Assembly: GCA_947089145.1 (NCBI GenBank)
Contig: CAMUJH010000002.1
Coordinates: 62,001 to 126,000, forward strand
Direction: 5' to 3'
From: an uncultured Hungatella sp.
GTDB taxonomy: Bacteria; Bacillota; Clostridia; Lachnospirales; Lachnospiraceae
DNA length: 64,000 nucleotides
Part shown: one piece after another, positions 51,924 through 60,018 of the stretch
How positions within the stretch are numbered: the stretch's first letter is position 1
How the letters are laid out: each line of letters starts with the position of its first letter
The notes under the pieces: model-generated
Told to the model about the DNA's origin: nothing
Seen by the model: only the letters and a program-made list of their open reading frames with translations
Databases searched by the model: none
Made by a program: the position numbers and the translations under genes

Positions 51924-54278
51924 TTATCGGATTATTGTCACATTGCTTCCTCCAGGTCCTGAGCCGCTGGTTCCCGATCCGTCAGTGCTCTGTTCAGGTC
52001 CGCCGGTTATGATCTGGATGGAAACTCCCGAATCAGGAGCCTGGCCCCCCGGGCTGGCGCTTCCGGCTCCCGGCCCTCCCGGCCCAGTGCCGTCTGACGC
52101 AGTTCCTCCGTTTGAAGTGCTGTTCTGACGCACCACATGAATCACATAGTAGGAAACTGTTCCGTTCTGTGCTTTTACCTGAATCGTAATATCCGTATTG
52201 CCGCTTTGCAGCTGTATGGTGCCGGTTCCCGTAACTACTGCATTGGAATCCGATGCCGCTGCCCGCACAGTGACCGATCCCACGGTCGGACTTACAATCA
52301 CGTTGTAAGATGTAACATCCCTGCTGAAGGTAGGCGTCAGTGAATAGCCGTCTACGCTTAAGCTGGAGAGTTTATTGTTGGGGCTGCTGTCTGAAGTAGG
52401 CTGCGCACACAGATCATTGGGCATGTTTTTGTAAACAGGAATTTTAAATTCCAAGGCCAGCTGTTTTAGCTGGCTGCTGTAGGCCTGCTCCAGTTTTGCA
52501 CCCTCGGAAGCCGCCGCCTGTACATTGGTCATGTACTGGTGTTTATATAGATTGCTTCCCTGAACATTAAATTTTTTTAAATAGAAGGTATCTTGTCCTG
52601 CATCCACATAGGTTGCGCCATAGTACATGGCTCCGCCCTGGATCGCCTTGTCTACGCTGTTCCAGGGCCGCTCATAGCTTCCGGACTGAGATGCAAACCA
52701 CAGCCCCCTCTCAACGGCCTCCATGGTGCCGGACTTATATGCTTCTATATTAAAGAAGTTGTAATAGCCTTCATATCCGGCAACTGTCCCTGACACCCCT
52801 CTGCTTCCCTGAGTGCCCTGTTCCTGCAGAATCATGGCTGTCAGAACATAAGGGTTAACTCCGGATCGGGCCGCGGCATTCATGATGATCTCCGCATAAG
52901 ATGCCGTAGGAGCCGAATATGTACCTCCTGACTGGGAGGAACTTCCTCCAGGCCCTGCGCTCATCCCCGGACCTATGGCTGTCCCTACCCGTATGGTATC
53001 CCGTCTGTTAAGGGAAGCGCTGGGAGCCTGGAGGCTCACGTTGGAATTCCCCCCTGACGCCGGAGCCCCGCCGCCGTTTGAAGAAGGACTGACTCCGGGC
53101 TGTACCCTGTCCTGGCTGCCTCCTGACGAAGTGCCGGGGCCTGCGCTGCCCTGAGTCTTATTTCCTGAACCAGAAGTTCCCGAACTGCCTGGTGCAGCGG
53201 AAGACCCGGATACGCCGCCTCCTGAAGACGGGCTGACTCCAGGCTGTACCCTGTCCTGGCTGCCCCCTGACGAAGTGCCGGGGCCTGCGCTGACAGTGCC
53301 CCCGGAGTTTGCGCCGCCTGCATTGCCCGACGACGGCTGGCCCGCAGAAGGTGTGCCGGGACCGTCTGTCCCCGATGTGGTTCCCGGGCCGTTTGTTCCG
53401 GACGAGGTGGTTCCCGGGCCGTTTATCCCCGGTGAAGTGGTTCCCGGACCGTTTGTCCCCGATGTGGTTCCCGGACCGTTTGTCCCGGATGTGGTTCCAG
53501 TTCCAGTGCCGCTGACGCTGGCGCTGTTATCCAGAAATGTACCCTGCACCATGCTTTTTATTCCGTCTATGGTATGGATATTACTGTTATATTTATGCCG
53601 GAGAAACTGAAAAACATACTTTTCGTTTAGAAAATTTCTTGGGTCCATGTAGTAGCTGATAATTTCTCTGGAAGCTGCCACCCAGGAACCGCTGTCAAAG
53701 GAGGGCCAGGTATTAGTCTCCCAGTTATAAGCCCCCGCCTCCATGGATTTCCAGGAGGTAGGGCTGCTTCCCGGCACCAGGTTCCTCCCAACCACGCTTT
53801 CATTATTAATGACATCATTCCAGTCCAGATTGGTATGCTGGGCCGTAAATACCCAATTGGGGTATTCTGCGTGAAGCTGCCTCAGCCCCGGTTTATAGCT
53901 TTCTGGAAATCCCTGGTTGGACAGATACTGTTCAAAATTTCCGTCTGACTGGTATGCGGTGGGAAACTTAATATAGTCGGAACGCACGTAACCTGTAGCC
54001 TGGGCTCCCCTGTTGGTAAACTGAATCTGATACCACACTTTCCCGTCGCTGCCTGTGGTCTGGCTCAACACGTTGACAGACGAACCATACGCCAGCTTTC
54101 CCACAGACTGATTCGCAGTTCCGGGTCCGCTCCTTACATTAAGGCTGGTAGCGGTTACTGTAGCCGTATCGGCCAGACTGACCACCGGGGATCGGCCCAG
54201 GTAATTTCCTGCGTAATTTATAGTCATAAACAGGACCAGCACTGCTGCCAGTCCCTGTTTGAATATTCGTTTTCTCAT
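51924..54278 (-). CDS. SH3-domain N-acetylglucosaminidase with repeat-rich insert and cadherin-like domain
   Basis: 784-residue secreted wall hydrolase. Residues 1-36 are a signal peptide or anchor; 38-105 a bacterial SH3 domain (TATSLNVRSGPG); 110-252 a wall-hydrolase-associated segment (FPESYKPGLRQLHAEYPNWVF); 253-458 a Gly/Ser/Thr/Pro repeat insert; 461-580 the glucosaminidase (LytG/GH73-like) catalytic part with the probable acid E486 in ILQEQG and the YYNFFNI block; 635-717 a cadherin-like domain (LSSLSVDGYSLTPTFSRD); then a Gly/Ser tail. It would cleave the glycan between GlcNAc and MurNAc. AGGAG lies 8 bases before the ATG at 54278. First gene of the three-gene surface operon. Confidence 0.85.
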   Translation of the reverse strand: MRKRIFKQGLAAVLVLFMTINYAGNYLGRSPVVSLADTATVTATSLNVRSGPGTANQSVGKLAYGSSVNVLSQTTGSDGKVWYQIQFTNRGAQATGYVRSDYIKFPTAYQSDGNFEQYLSNQGFPESYKPGLRQLHAEYPNWVFTAQHTNLDWNDVINNESVVGRNLVPGSSPTSWKSMEAGAYNWETNTWPSFDSGSWVAASREIISYYMDPRNFLNEKYVFQFLRHKYNSNIHTIDGIKSMVQGTFLDNSASVSGTGTGTTSGTNGPGTTSGTNGPGTTSPGINGPGTTSSGTNGPGTTSGTDGPGTPSAGQPSSGNAGGANSGGTVSAGPGTSSGGSQDRVQPGVSPSSGGGVSGSSAAPGSSGTSGSGNKTQGSAGPGTSSGGSQDRVQPGVSPSSNGGGAPASGGNSNVSLQAPSASLNRRDTIRVGTAIGPGMSAGPGGSSSQSGGTYSAPTASYAEIIMNAAARSGVNPYVLTAMILQEQGTQGSRGVSGTVAGYEGYYNFFNIEAYKSGTMEAVERGLWFASQSGSYERPWNSVDKAIQGGAMYYGATYVDAGQDTFYLKKFNVQGSNLYKHQYMTNVQAAASEGAKLEQAYSSQLKQLALEFKIPVYKNMPNDLCAQPTSDSSPNNKLSSLSVDGYSLTPTFSRDVTSYNVIVSPTVGSVTVRAAASDSNAVVTGTGTIQLQSGNTDITIQVKAQNGTVSYYVIHVVRQNSTSNGGTASDGTGPGGPGAGSASPGGQAPDSGVSIQIITGGPEQSTDGSGTSGSGPGGSNVTIIR
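52905..53522 (-). repeat. Coding repeat region inside the glucosaminidase gene
   Basis: About 206 codons of low complexity. Five or six NGPGTTSGT-type units (about residues 262-310) are followed by a perfect duplication of a 21-residue unit beginning GPGTSSGGSQDRVQPG (residues 332-352 and 380-400; bases 53285-53223 and 53141-53079). Such tandem repeats commonly vary in number between strains. Confidence 0.85.
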
Positions 54279-54323
54279 TGGTTTTTCTCCTAATAACCTT
54301 TTCCTTGCGCAGACATTACTGCC

Positions 54324-54353
54324 ATTATAAGGATAATTTGGGTCATATGTCAA
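54324..54353 (-). promoter_or_regulatory. Promoter of the surface-protein operon
   Basis: TTGACA (54348-54353), 18-base spacer, TATAAT (54324-54329): perfect hexamers, 46 bases before the start codon at 54278. Confidence 0.85.
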
Positions 54354-54429
54354 CCAAAACACACAAAGTTCATGGGTTTGAATCAGAATTGTAAGTAAAA
54401 GTTAATTAAATTAGTAAGATCGTAAAGGT

Positions 54430-54640
54430 TATTTTGTCAGTGCAAAGTTGCACCGCAGCCGGCAAAAGCTGCCGCAAGCCAAAGAAAAGCCATATCCTGT
54501 CACGGTTCAGATTTGCCAGACGTTTCAAAGGACTCCAAAAGCGGGGTTCTTCTCTCAGGCATAAATCCCCTGTCAGAATATGGCTTCTCTCAGGCAAAAT
54601 CACAAAACTGCCTGGATATTTTTTTATACCGGGTACGCCT
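54430..54640. other. Structured intergenic region between oadA and the surface operon
   Basis: No gene fits here. It holds a GTGCAA/TTGCAC hairpin (54437-54450), GCAGC/GCTGC, a long inverted repeat AGCCATAT-C-CTG with CAG-A-ATATGGCT (54488-54499 with 54574-54585), and a 13-base direct repeat CTTCTCTCAGGCA (54549-54561 and 54584-54596). On the plus strand a CAGGCA/TGCCTG hairpin is followed by seven T; on the minus strand the long repeat is followed by TTTTCTTT. It may be the oadA terminator or a small RNA. Confidence 0.4.
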
Positions 54641-56036
54641 TATTGGTTGTATCTGCCACTGCAGCGTCGATCTTTGTCTGCTGTGCTTCCCTGTATTTAA
54701 AGAATTCTTCTGCAACCTTGGGGAACAGCGCATAGGACAGCACATCCTCTTCCTGCTGTTTCCACTGGGCGCATTCTTTTTCAAACTGGGGAAGCTGAGG
54801 CGGAATCAGATCAGCCGGACGGCAGGTAATGGGAGTCTCGTCGCCGATGATCTTCTTCTGTACTTCCGGGTTAAATGGCTTTACAGTCTGGCCGAACTCA
54901 CCCAGCATGATCTTTTTAGATTCCTTTGGAACCATCTTATAGCGCTGTCCGCCGATAACGTTCATAACCGCCTGGGTTCCCACAATCTGGGAGGACGGGG
55001 TTACTAAAGGCGGCTCGCCGAAGTCTTTTCTTACCCTGGGGATCTCCTCCAGAACTTCCCGGTACTTGTCTTCCTGGCCGGCTTCCTTTAACTGGGAAAC
55101 CAGGTTTGAAAGCATTCCGCCAGGCACCTGGTATTGGAGCGTCTTAATGTTAACGCCCAGCACCTTGGGATTTAACAGGCCGCTTTTTAAAGCCTCCTCG
55201 CGGATAGGCGCAAAGTAATCCGCAATCTCCGCCAGCTTCACCTGATCAAGGCCAGTGTCATAGCCTGTGCCCCTGAAGGCTTCTACCATAACCTCTGTAG
55301 CCGGCTGGCTGGTACCCAGAGCCAGAGGAGACATGGCGGTATCAATAATGTCGCAGCCTGCCTCCACCGCCTTTAAGTAAGTCATGGAAGCAACGCCGGA
55401 AGTATAGTGGGTATGCAGGTCAATGGGGAGATTTGTAGAACTCTTTAAGGCTGTTACCAGCTCCTCTGCCGCATAGGGGGTCAGAAGGCCTGCCATGTCC
55501 TTGATGCAGATGGAATCCGCACCCATGTCCTCGATCCTCCTGGCTATATCCCTCCAGTAATCCATGGTGTACGCATCGCCCAGGGTATAGCATAATGCAA
55601 TCTGGGCATGGGCCTTCTCCTTGTTGGCTGCCTTTACTGCAGTCTCCAGATTCCGAAGGTCATTTAAGCAGTCAAAAATACGGATGATATCAATGCCGTT
55701 TGATACGGATTTCTGTACAAAGTATTCCACCACGTCATCTGCATAGTGGTTATACCCCAGAATGTTCTGGCCTCTGAACAGCATCTGAAGCTTGGTATTT
55801 TTAAAGCCGTCTCTCAGCTTTCTCAGCCTTACCCACGGATCTTCTTTCAGGAAGCGGAGGGATGCGTCAAAGGTGGCTCCGCCCCAGCACTCTACGGCAT
55901 AGTAACCTATCTTGTCCATCTTGTCAACGATGGGCAGCATCTTCTCCGTGCTCATTCTGGTGGCGATTAAAGATTGATGAGCGTCACGGAGGACTGTTTC
56001 TACAATCTTGACCGGTTTCTTTTCTGTCACTGCCAT
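54624..56036 (-). CDS. oadA: Oxaloacetate decarboxylase/pyruvate carboxylase-type carboxyltransferase subunit (OadA/5S-like)
   Basis: 470-residue TIM-barrel carboxyltransferase that moves a carboxyl group between a 2-oxoacid and carboxybiotin. Metal and catalytic residues are visible: D18 in LRDAHQSL, K179 in CIKDMAGLL (carbamylated lysine in relatives), and H208/H210 in DLHTH. The C-terminal biotinyl domain of classic OadA is absent; the biotin carrier is a separate gene upstream, the same division as in transcarboxylase 5S. GGAGG is 7 bases before the ATG. Last gene of mmdA-oadG-carrier-oadB-oadA. Confidence 0.93.
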   Translation of the reverse strand: MAVTEKKPVKIVETVLRDAHQSLIATRMSTEKMLPIVDKMDKIGYYAVECWGGATFDASLRFLKEDPWVRLRKLRDGFKNTKLQMLFRGQNILGYNHYADDVVEYFVQKSVSNGIDIIRIFDCLNDLRNLETAVKAANKEKAHAQIALCYTLGDAYTMDYWRDIARRIEDMGADSICIKDMAGLLTPYAAEELVTALKSSTNLPIDLHTHYTSGVASMTYLKAVEAGCDIIDTAMSPLALGTSQPATEVMVEAFRGTGYDTGLDQVKLAEIADYFAPIREEALKSGLLNPKVLGVNIKTLQYQVPGGMLSNLVSQLKEAGQEDKYREVLEEIPRVRKDFGEPPLVTPSSQIVGTQAVMNVIGGQRYKMVPKESKKIMLGEFGQTVKPFNPEVQKKIIGDETPITCRPADLIPPQLPQFEKECAQWKQQEEDVLSYALFPKVAEEFFKYREAQQTKIDAAVADTTNKAYPV

Positions 56037-56072
56037 TATATTACCTCCAAAGTATTCTCAATATAAATTCAA

Positions 56073-57200
56073 TTATTTTACGCCAAAGATGGCCATGAAA
56101 GTACCGGCTGCCACAGCAGTGCCGATAACGCCTGCTACGTTAGGTCCCATGGCATGCATCAGCAGGAAGTTGGTCGGATCGGCCTCCGCTCCCACCTTCT
56201 GGGATACGCGGGCTGCCATAGGCACTGCCGACACTCCGGCTGAACCGATAAGAGGATTCACCTTGCCGCCTGTAACCTTGCACATCAGCTTGCCGAACAG
56301 CACGCCTGCCGCAGTGCCTACAGCAAAGGCAATAAGGCCAAGGGCAACGATCTTGATGGTATCCCAGTTCAGAAATGCTTCTGCGCTGGTAGTAGCGCCT
56401 ACAGAAGTGCCCAGAAGGATAACCACGATGTACATCATGGCATTGGAAGCCGTCTCTGCCAGCTGTCCCACAACACCAGACTCCTTAAACAGGTTGCCCA
56501 GCATCAGCATGCCTACAAGAGGGGCCGTAGACGGCAGAATCAGACACACCACAATGGTAACGATAATGGGGAAAAGGATCTTTTCCAGCTTGGAAACCGG
56601 GCGAAGCTGCTCCATCTTGATCCTCCGCTCCTGATCCGTGGTAAAGAACTTCATAATAGGCGGCTGGATAATGGGCACCAGAGCCATATAGGAATAAGCT
56701 GCCACGGCAATAGGCCCCATCAGACCTGTCTGCCCCAGCTTTCCGGCCAGGAAAATAGAAGTAGGCCCGTCTGCTCCGCCGATGATGGAGATGGCCGCAG
56801 CCGCCTTATCATTAAAGCCCATAAAAATCGCCATAAAATAAGCAGTATAGATGCCAAACTGGGCCGCCGCACCTAAAAGAAAGCTTTTCGGATTGGCAAT
56901 CAGAGGGCCAAAGTCGGTCATGGCCCCAACGCCCATAAAAATCAGGGAAGGAAGAATGCTCCACTCATCCAGCAAAAAGAAGTAGTGAAGAAGCCCTCCG
57001 TCTTCCATAATATCCGGGTAGATATTAACAAGCAGCATGCCAAAGGCAATGGGAACCAGCAAAAGGGGCTCGAAGCCTTTTTTAATGGCCAGGTACAAAA
57101 AGACGCAGGCCACGCCGATCATAATCAGATTTCCCCCTGTCAGGTTCAGAAATGCTGTCTGCTGAAGAAGATTCCCCAATGTACTTGTAATATATTCCAT
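56073..57200 (-). CDS. oadB: Sodium-pumping decarboxylase beta subunit
   Basis: 375-residue membrane protein with about 10-11 helices (OadB/MmdB/GcdB). It decarboxylates carboxybiotin and couples this to sodium export. Hallmarks are [18 protein letters not shown] (with the conserved Asp), [13 protein letters not shown], and the C-terminal [18 protein letters not shown]. It lies 36 bases upstream of oadA and downstream of the biotin carrier. Confidence 0.96.
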   Translation of the reverse strand: MEYITSTLGNLLQQTAFLNLTGGNLIMIGVACVFLYLAIKKGFEPLLLVPIAFGMLLVNIYPDIMEDGGLLHYFFLLDEWSILPSLIFMGVGAMTDFGPLIANPKSFLLGAAAQFGIYTAYFMAIFMGFNDKAAAAISIIGGADGPTSIFLAGKLGQTGLMGPIAVAAYSYMALVPIIQPPIMKFFTTDQERRIKMEQLRPVSKLEKILFPIIVTIVVCLILPSTAPLVGMLMLGNLFKESGVVGQLAETASNAMMYIVVILLGTSVGATTSAEAFLNWDTIKIVALGLIAFAVGTAAGVLFGKLMCKVTGGKVNPLIGSAGVSAVPMAARVSQKVGAEADPTNFLLMHAMGPNVAGVIGTAVAAGTFMAIFGVK

Positions 57201-57244
57201 GTCAATCCCTCCATCCGGAATCTGCTCTTATATTCTGCAGAGTC

Positions 57245-57616
57245 CTAGTTTAAAGTAGCCAAAGTCTGGCCTGCCTCTACAGAATCGCCGACCGCCACTT
57301 CAATGGTGGCAATGGTTCCGTCGGAAGGAGCCACAATCTCATTCTCCATCTTCATGGCTTCCAGAACAATAATCGCCTCGCCCTTGGCCACTGCCTGGCC
57401 TGCCTGCGCCTTGATTCCCAGAATCTTGCCCGGCATGGGGGCCGTAACCGTCACAGAGCCCTGAGCCCCTGCAGGAGCTGCTGCCTTTGGCGCTGCTGCG
57501 GGAGCTGCCTTTGGAGCGGGAGCCGCCTTCGGCGCAGAAGCTGCTCCTGCAGAAGCGCCCTCTTCAACGGTTACTTCATAAACGTTGCCATTTACTGTGA
57601 TCGTATAATTTTTCAT
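57245..57616 (-). CDS. Biotin carboxyl carrier protein of the decarboxylase
   Basis: 123 residues: a short N-terminal beta segment (MKNYTITVNGNVYEVTVEEG), a flexible Pro/Ala/Lys linker (28-50), and a biotinyl domain with the biotinylated K89 in EAMKMEN. Like MmdC/GcdC and transcarboxylase 1.3S, it swings carboxybiotin between the carboxyltransferases and the membrane pump. Confidence 0.96.
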   Translation of the reverse strand: MKNYTITVNGNVYEVTVEEGASAGAASAPKAAPAPKAAPAAAPKAAAPAGAQGSVTVTAPMPGKILGIKAQAGQAVAKGEAIIVLEAMKMENEIVAPSDGTIATIEVAVGDSVEAGQTLATLN

Positions 57617-57637
57617 GATATTAATCCTCCTGATTGA

Positions 57638-58414
57638 TTATGCTCTTATGTTACCTGCTTTTTTCCAGCTTCCCCCTGGCGCGCGCCTGATGGAACGTAC
57701 CACAAGGCCGTCTGCAGGGGCGTCTTCATATGCTGCGATGGCTGCCGTAATAACCGCCACCAGTTCCAGATCATCCGCAAGATTCTCCTGGGCCGCAAAA
57801 ACCGGGGCCGGGGCTGCCGGCTTTGTCTTTACAGGGACAGGGGCCGGGGCCTTCTTCATCTTGTCCTCAAATCTGCGGATATATTTGAAGCAGCTTATAA
57901 GCCAGCTGATGAATATCAGCACCGCAAACACGGTTCCCATGCCCATAAGCGTGTTGAGAGCCGCCTTTGTCATGTTCTCTCCCATGGTATAGGCCGGGTT
58001 AAAGGACATGGAAGTAATGTTTTCCATCCGCTTATCCAGTGTAAGGACAAACTCACATGTCCTCTTTTCGAAAACCGTATTAAGGGTAATCGTATAACCG
58101 TCCTCCCCTTTTATGGCGGTTCCCTCTCCCGTAGAGACATAGGCTCCCAAGTCATCTTTTACGCTTAAATAGCTCTCCAGCCCTGATGCCTGGGCCTCCA
58201 TGTCGTTTTCCCGGTACCTTTCAATATACTCGGCCAGATTGGCATCGGGCACAGCCACAAATGTTTCCATAATGCTCTGGGCGCCGGACTGAAGGCTCTC
58301 AGCTTCGGCCCGATCGATGTTGGTCTTCTCCGGCTCGGCCGTGCAGGCTGTCAGAGCAAAAAGGCAGGCTGCCATAGCAAGCACCAATAATACCTGTTTT
58401 TTAAACTGTTTCAT
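57638..58414 (-). CDS. OadG-like subunit fused to an N-terminal lipoprotein domain
   Basis: 258 residues. Residues 1-24 are a signal peptide with lipobox LTAC (C24). Residues 25-145 form an extracytoplasmic domain of unknown type. A membrane helix (156-178, TVFAVLIFISWLISCF) leads to the OadG-type cytoplasmic part: Pro/Ala linker, then DLELVAVITAAIAAYE and the terminal SWKKAGNIR motif. Classic OadG is under 100 residues, so the outer lipoprotein part is an addition. It lies between mmdA and the biotin carrier, and probably holds the complex on OadB. Confidence 0.88.
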   Translation of the reverse strand: MKQFKKQVLLVLAMAACLFALTACTAEPEKTNIDRAEAESLQSGAQSIMETFVAVPDANLAEYIERYRENDMEAQASGLESYLSVKDDLGAYVSTGEGTAIKGEDGYTITLNTVFEKRTCEFVLTLDKRMENITSMSFNPAYTMGENMTKAALNTLMGMGTVFAVLIFISWLISCFKYIRRFEDKMKKAPAPVPVKTKPAAPAPVFAAQENLADDLELVAVITAAIAAYEDAPADGLVVRSIRRAPGGSWKKAGNIRA

Positions 58415-58432
58415 ATGCCTGTCACCTCATTA

Positions 58433-59887
58433 TTAAACCGTGCCATGCTTTTTGGATGGACGATCCTCTCTCTTTGTGAACAACATTTCCAGCGCCGCAA
58501 TCACCCGCTTTCTGGTATCCCGGGCCTGAATAATGTCATCAACATACCCTCTTTTTGCCGCTGCCAGGGCACTGGACTGAATCTGACGGTACTCTGCCGC
58601 CTTCTCGCTGATAAGCCGGGCGGCGTTGTCAGACTCCTTTATCTCGTCAGCGTACATAATCTTGGCTGCCGCAGCCGCGTCCATCATGCCGATGGCTGCA
58701 TCCGGCCACGCATAGACCATGTCCGCCCCGATGGATTTGCTTGCCATGGTCAGGTAGGCGGTTCCGTATGCCTGACCCACAATAACCGTTACCTTGGGAA
58801 CGCTGGCATTGGCAAATGCATAGGTCAGCTTGGCCGCTGACTGGGCCAGGGTCTTCTCATTGCATTTGTCAGCTTTATAGCCGGTTACATTTACCAGAGT
58901 CAGCAGGGGAATGTTAAACGCATCGCAGAAGTTTACAAACTCCGCCGCTTTCCTGCATCCCTTTGCATTGAGCACAGGGGCAAACTCCGCCGCCTTTTCC
59001 CCGTCCTCCCCGTATACGGCGCTGCGGTTTGCCACGCAGCCTACGGTATTGCCGTTTAAACGGATAAATCCGGTAAGCATGGACGGCGCATAATCCTTTT
59101 TCATCTCCATAAAGAAATTGTTGTCAGATATGGCCGCCAGAGCCAGGCCTGTGTCCTCCACACAATTTTCCAGCCCTTCGCACGCTCTGTTTAAATCATC
59201 GCTGCAGGGCTCGTAAGACATATCCTCCTCGTTGTTAGACGGAAGAATTGATATCAGGGAGCGGATACGGTCAATGACCTCCGCCTCGTCGCCTGTAAAG
59301 TCCACGGTGCCTGCCATCTCGCTCTGATAGGCAGCTGATGCCGTGTCGCACTTGTCTGCATAGTTGTCATCAATGGCATTGGGCGAGTTTACAAATAATT
59401 TGGCTTTCTTTCCTTCCATGAAGGTAAAATCCGCAATGGCAGAAGATACTGCCATGCCGCCGCCGCAAGTGCCGAATATGGCTGAAATCTGCGGAATTAC
59501 TCCAGAGGCCATGGTCTGATTATAAAACAGCTCTCCAAATCCGTGGAGCGCATCCGTAGCCTCCTGAAGACGCAGACCGGCGCAGTCCACCAGTCCGATA
59601 ACCGGAGCCCCCATCTTCATGGCCATGCCATAAACATTGGAGATCTTCTTTGCGTGCATCTCGCCCATGGAGCCTCCCATAACGGCCGCATCCTGGCTGT
59701 ACACATACACAAGGCAGCCGTCGATGGTTCCATATCCGGTTACCACACCATCAGCAGGTGTTTCCTTGCTTGTCATGTTAAAATCCGTGCTTCTTGCTGT
59801 CACATAAGCACCGACTTCAACAAAACTGTTCTCATCAAGCAGCGCATGAATCCGGCCGCTTGCTGATGTTTGTGCTGAATTACTCAT
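58433..59887 (-). CDS. Acyl-CoA carboxyltransferase subunit (MmdA/12S-like)
   Basis: 484-residue carboxyltransferase of the methylmalonyl-CoA decarboxylase alpha / transcarboxylase 12S / propionyl-CoA carboxylase beta type, with two crotonase-like halves. Oxyanion-hole regions are FGTCGGGMAVSSAIADF and VGQAYGTAYLTMASKSIGAD. The ATG at 59887 has GGAGG at 8 bases; the ATG five codons earlier carries that site in its own codons. It heads the sodium-pump operon under the promoter at 59976. The acyl-CoA substrate (methylmalonyl, malonyl or glutaconyl) is not decided by sequence inspection. Confidence 0.92.
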   Translation of the reverse strand: MSNSAQTSASGRIHALLDENSFVEVGAYVTARSTDFNMTSKETPADGVVTGYGTIDGCLVYVYSQDAAVMGGSMGEMHAKKISNVYGMAMKMGAPVIGLVDCAGLRLQEATDALHGFGELFYNQTMASGVIPQISAIFGTCGGGMAVSSAIADFTFMEGKKAKLFVNSPNAIDDNYADKCDTASAAYQSEMAGTVDFTGDEAEVIDRIRSLISILPSNNEEDMSYEPCSDDLNRACEGLENCVEDTGLALAAISDNNFFMEMKKDYAPSMLTGFIRLNGNTVGCVANRSAVYGEDGEKAAEFAPVLNAKGCRKAAEFVNFCDAFNIPLLTLVNVTGYKADKCNEKTLAQSAAKLTYAFANASVPKVTVIVGQAYGTAYLTMASKSIGADMVYAWPDAAIGMMDAAAAAKIMYADEIKESDNAARLISEKAAEYRQIQSSALAAAKRGYVDDIIQARDTRKRVIAALEMLFTKREDRPSKKHGTV

Positions 59888-59975
59888 TTTGCTGTCCTCC
59901 ATTATAAAATAGTTCGGCTGAATTGTCTGAAATTTAACAAATCCAGGCCAGTAAATCCAAATTTCTGCCGATTAT

Positions 59976-60004
59976 ATTGTATACCGAAAAATGGGAATTT
60001 TCAA
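59976..60004 (-). promoter_or_regulatory. Promoter of the sodium-pump decarboxylase operon
   Basis: TTGAAA (59999-60004), 17-base spacer, TACAAT (59976-59981), with a second ATATAAT overlapping; about 85 bases before the mmdA-like start. Confidence 0.75.
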
Positions 60005-60018
60005 GTGGAACTTGGAGA

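Noticed and set aside
53079-53515. CRISPR-like regularly spaced repeats
   Set aside because: They are in-frame coding repeats of NGPGTTSGT-type units within the glucosaminidase gene.
54549-54637. Glycine-riboswitch-like CTCTCAGGCA words
   Set aside because: The rest of the aptamer core is missing and no plus-strand gene follows; the same word is simply repeated twice.
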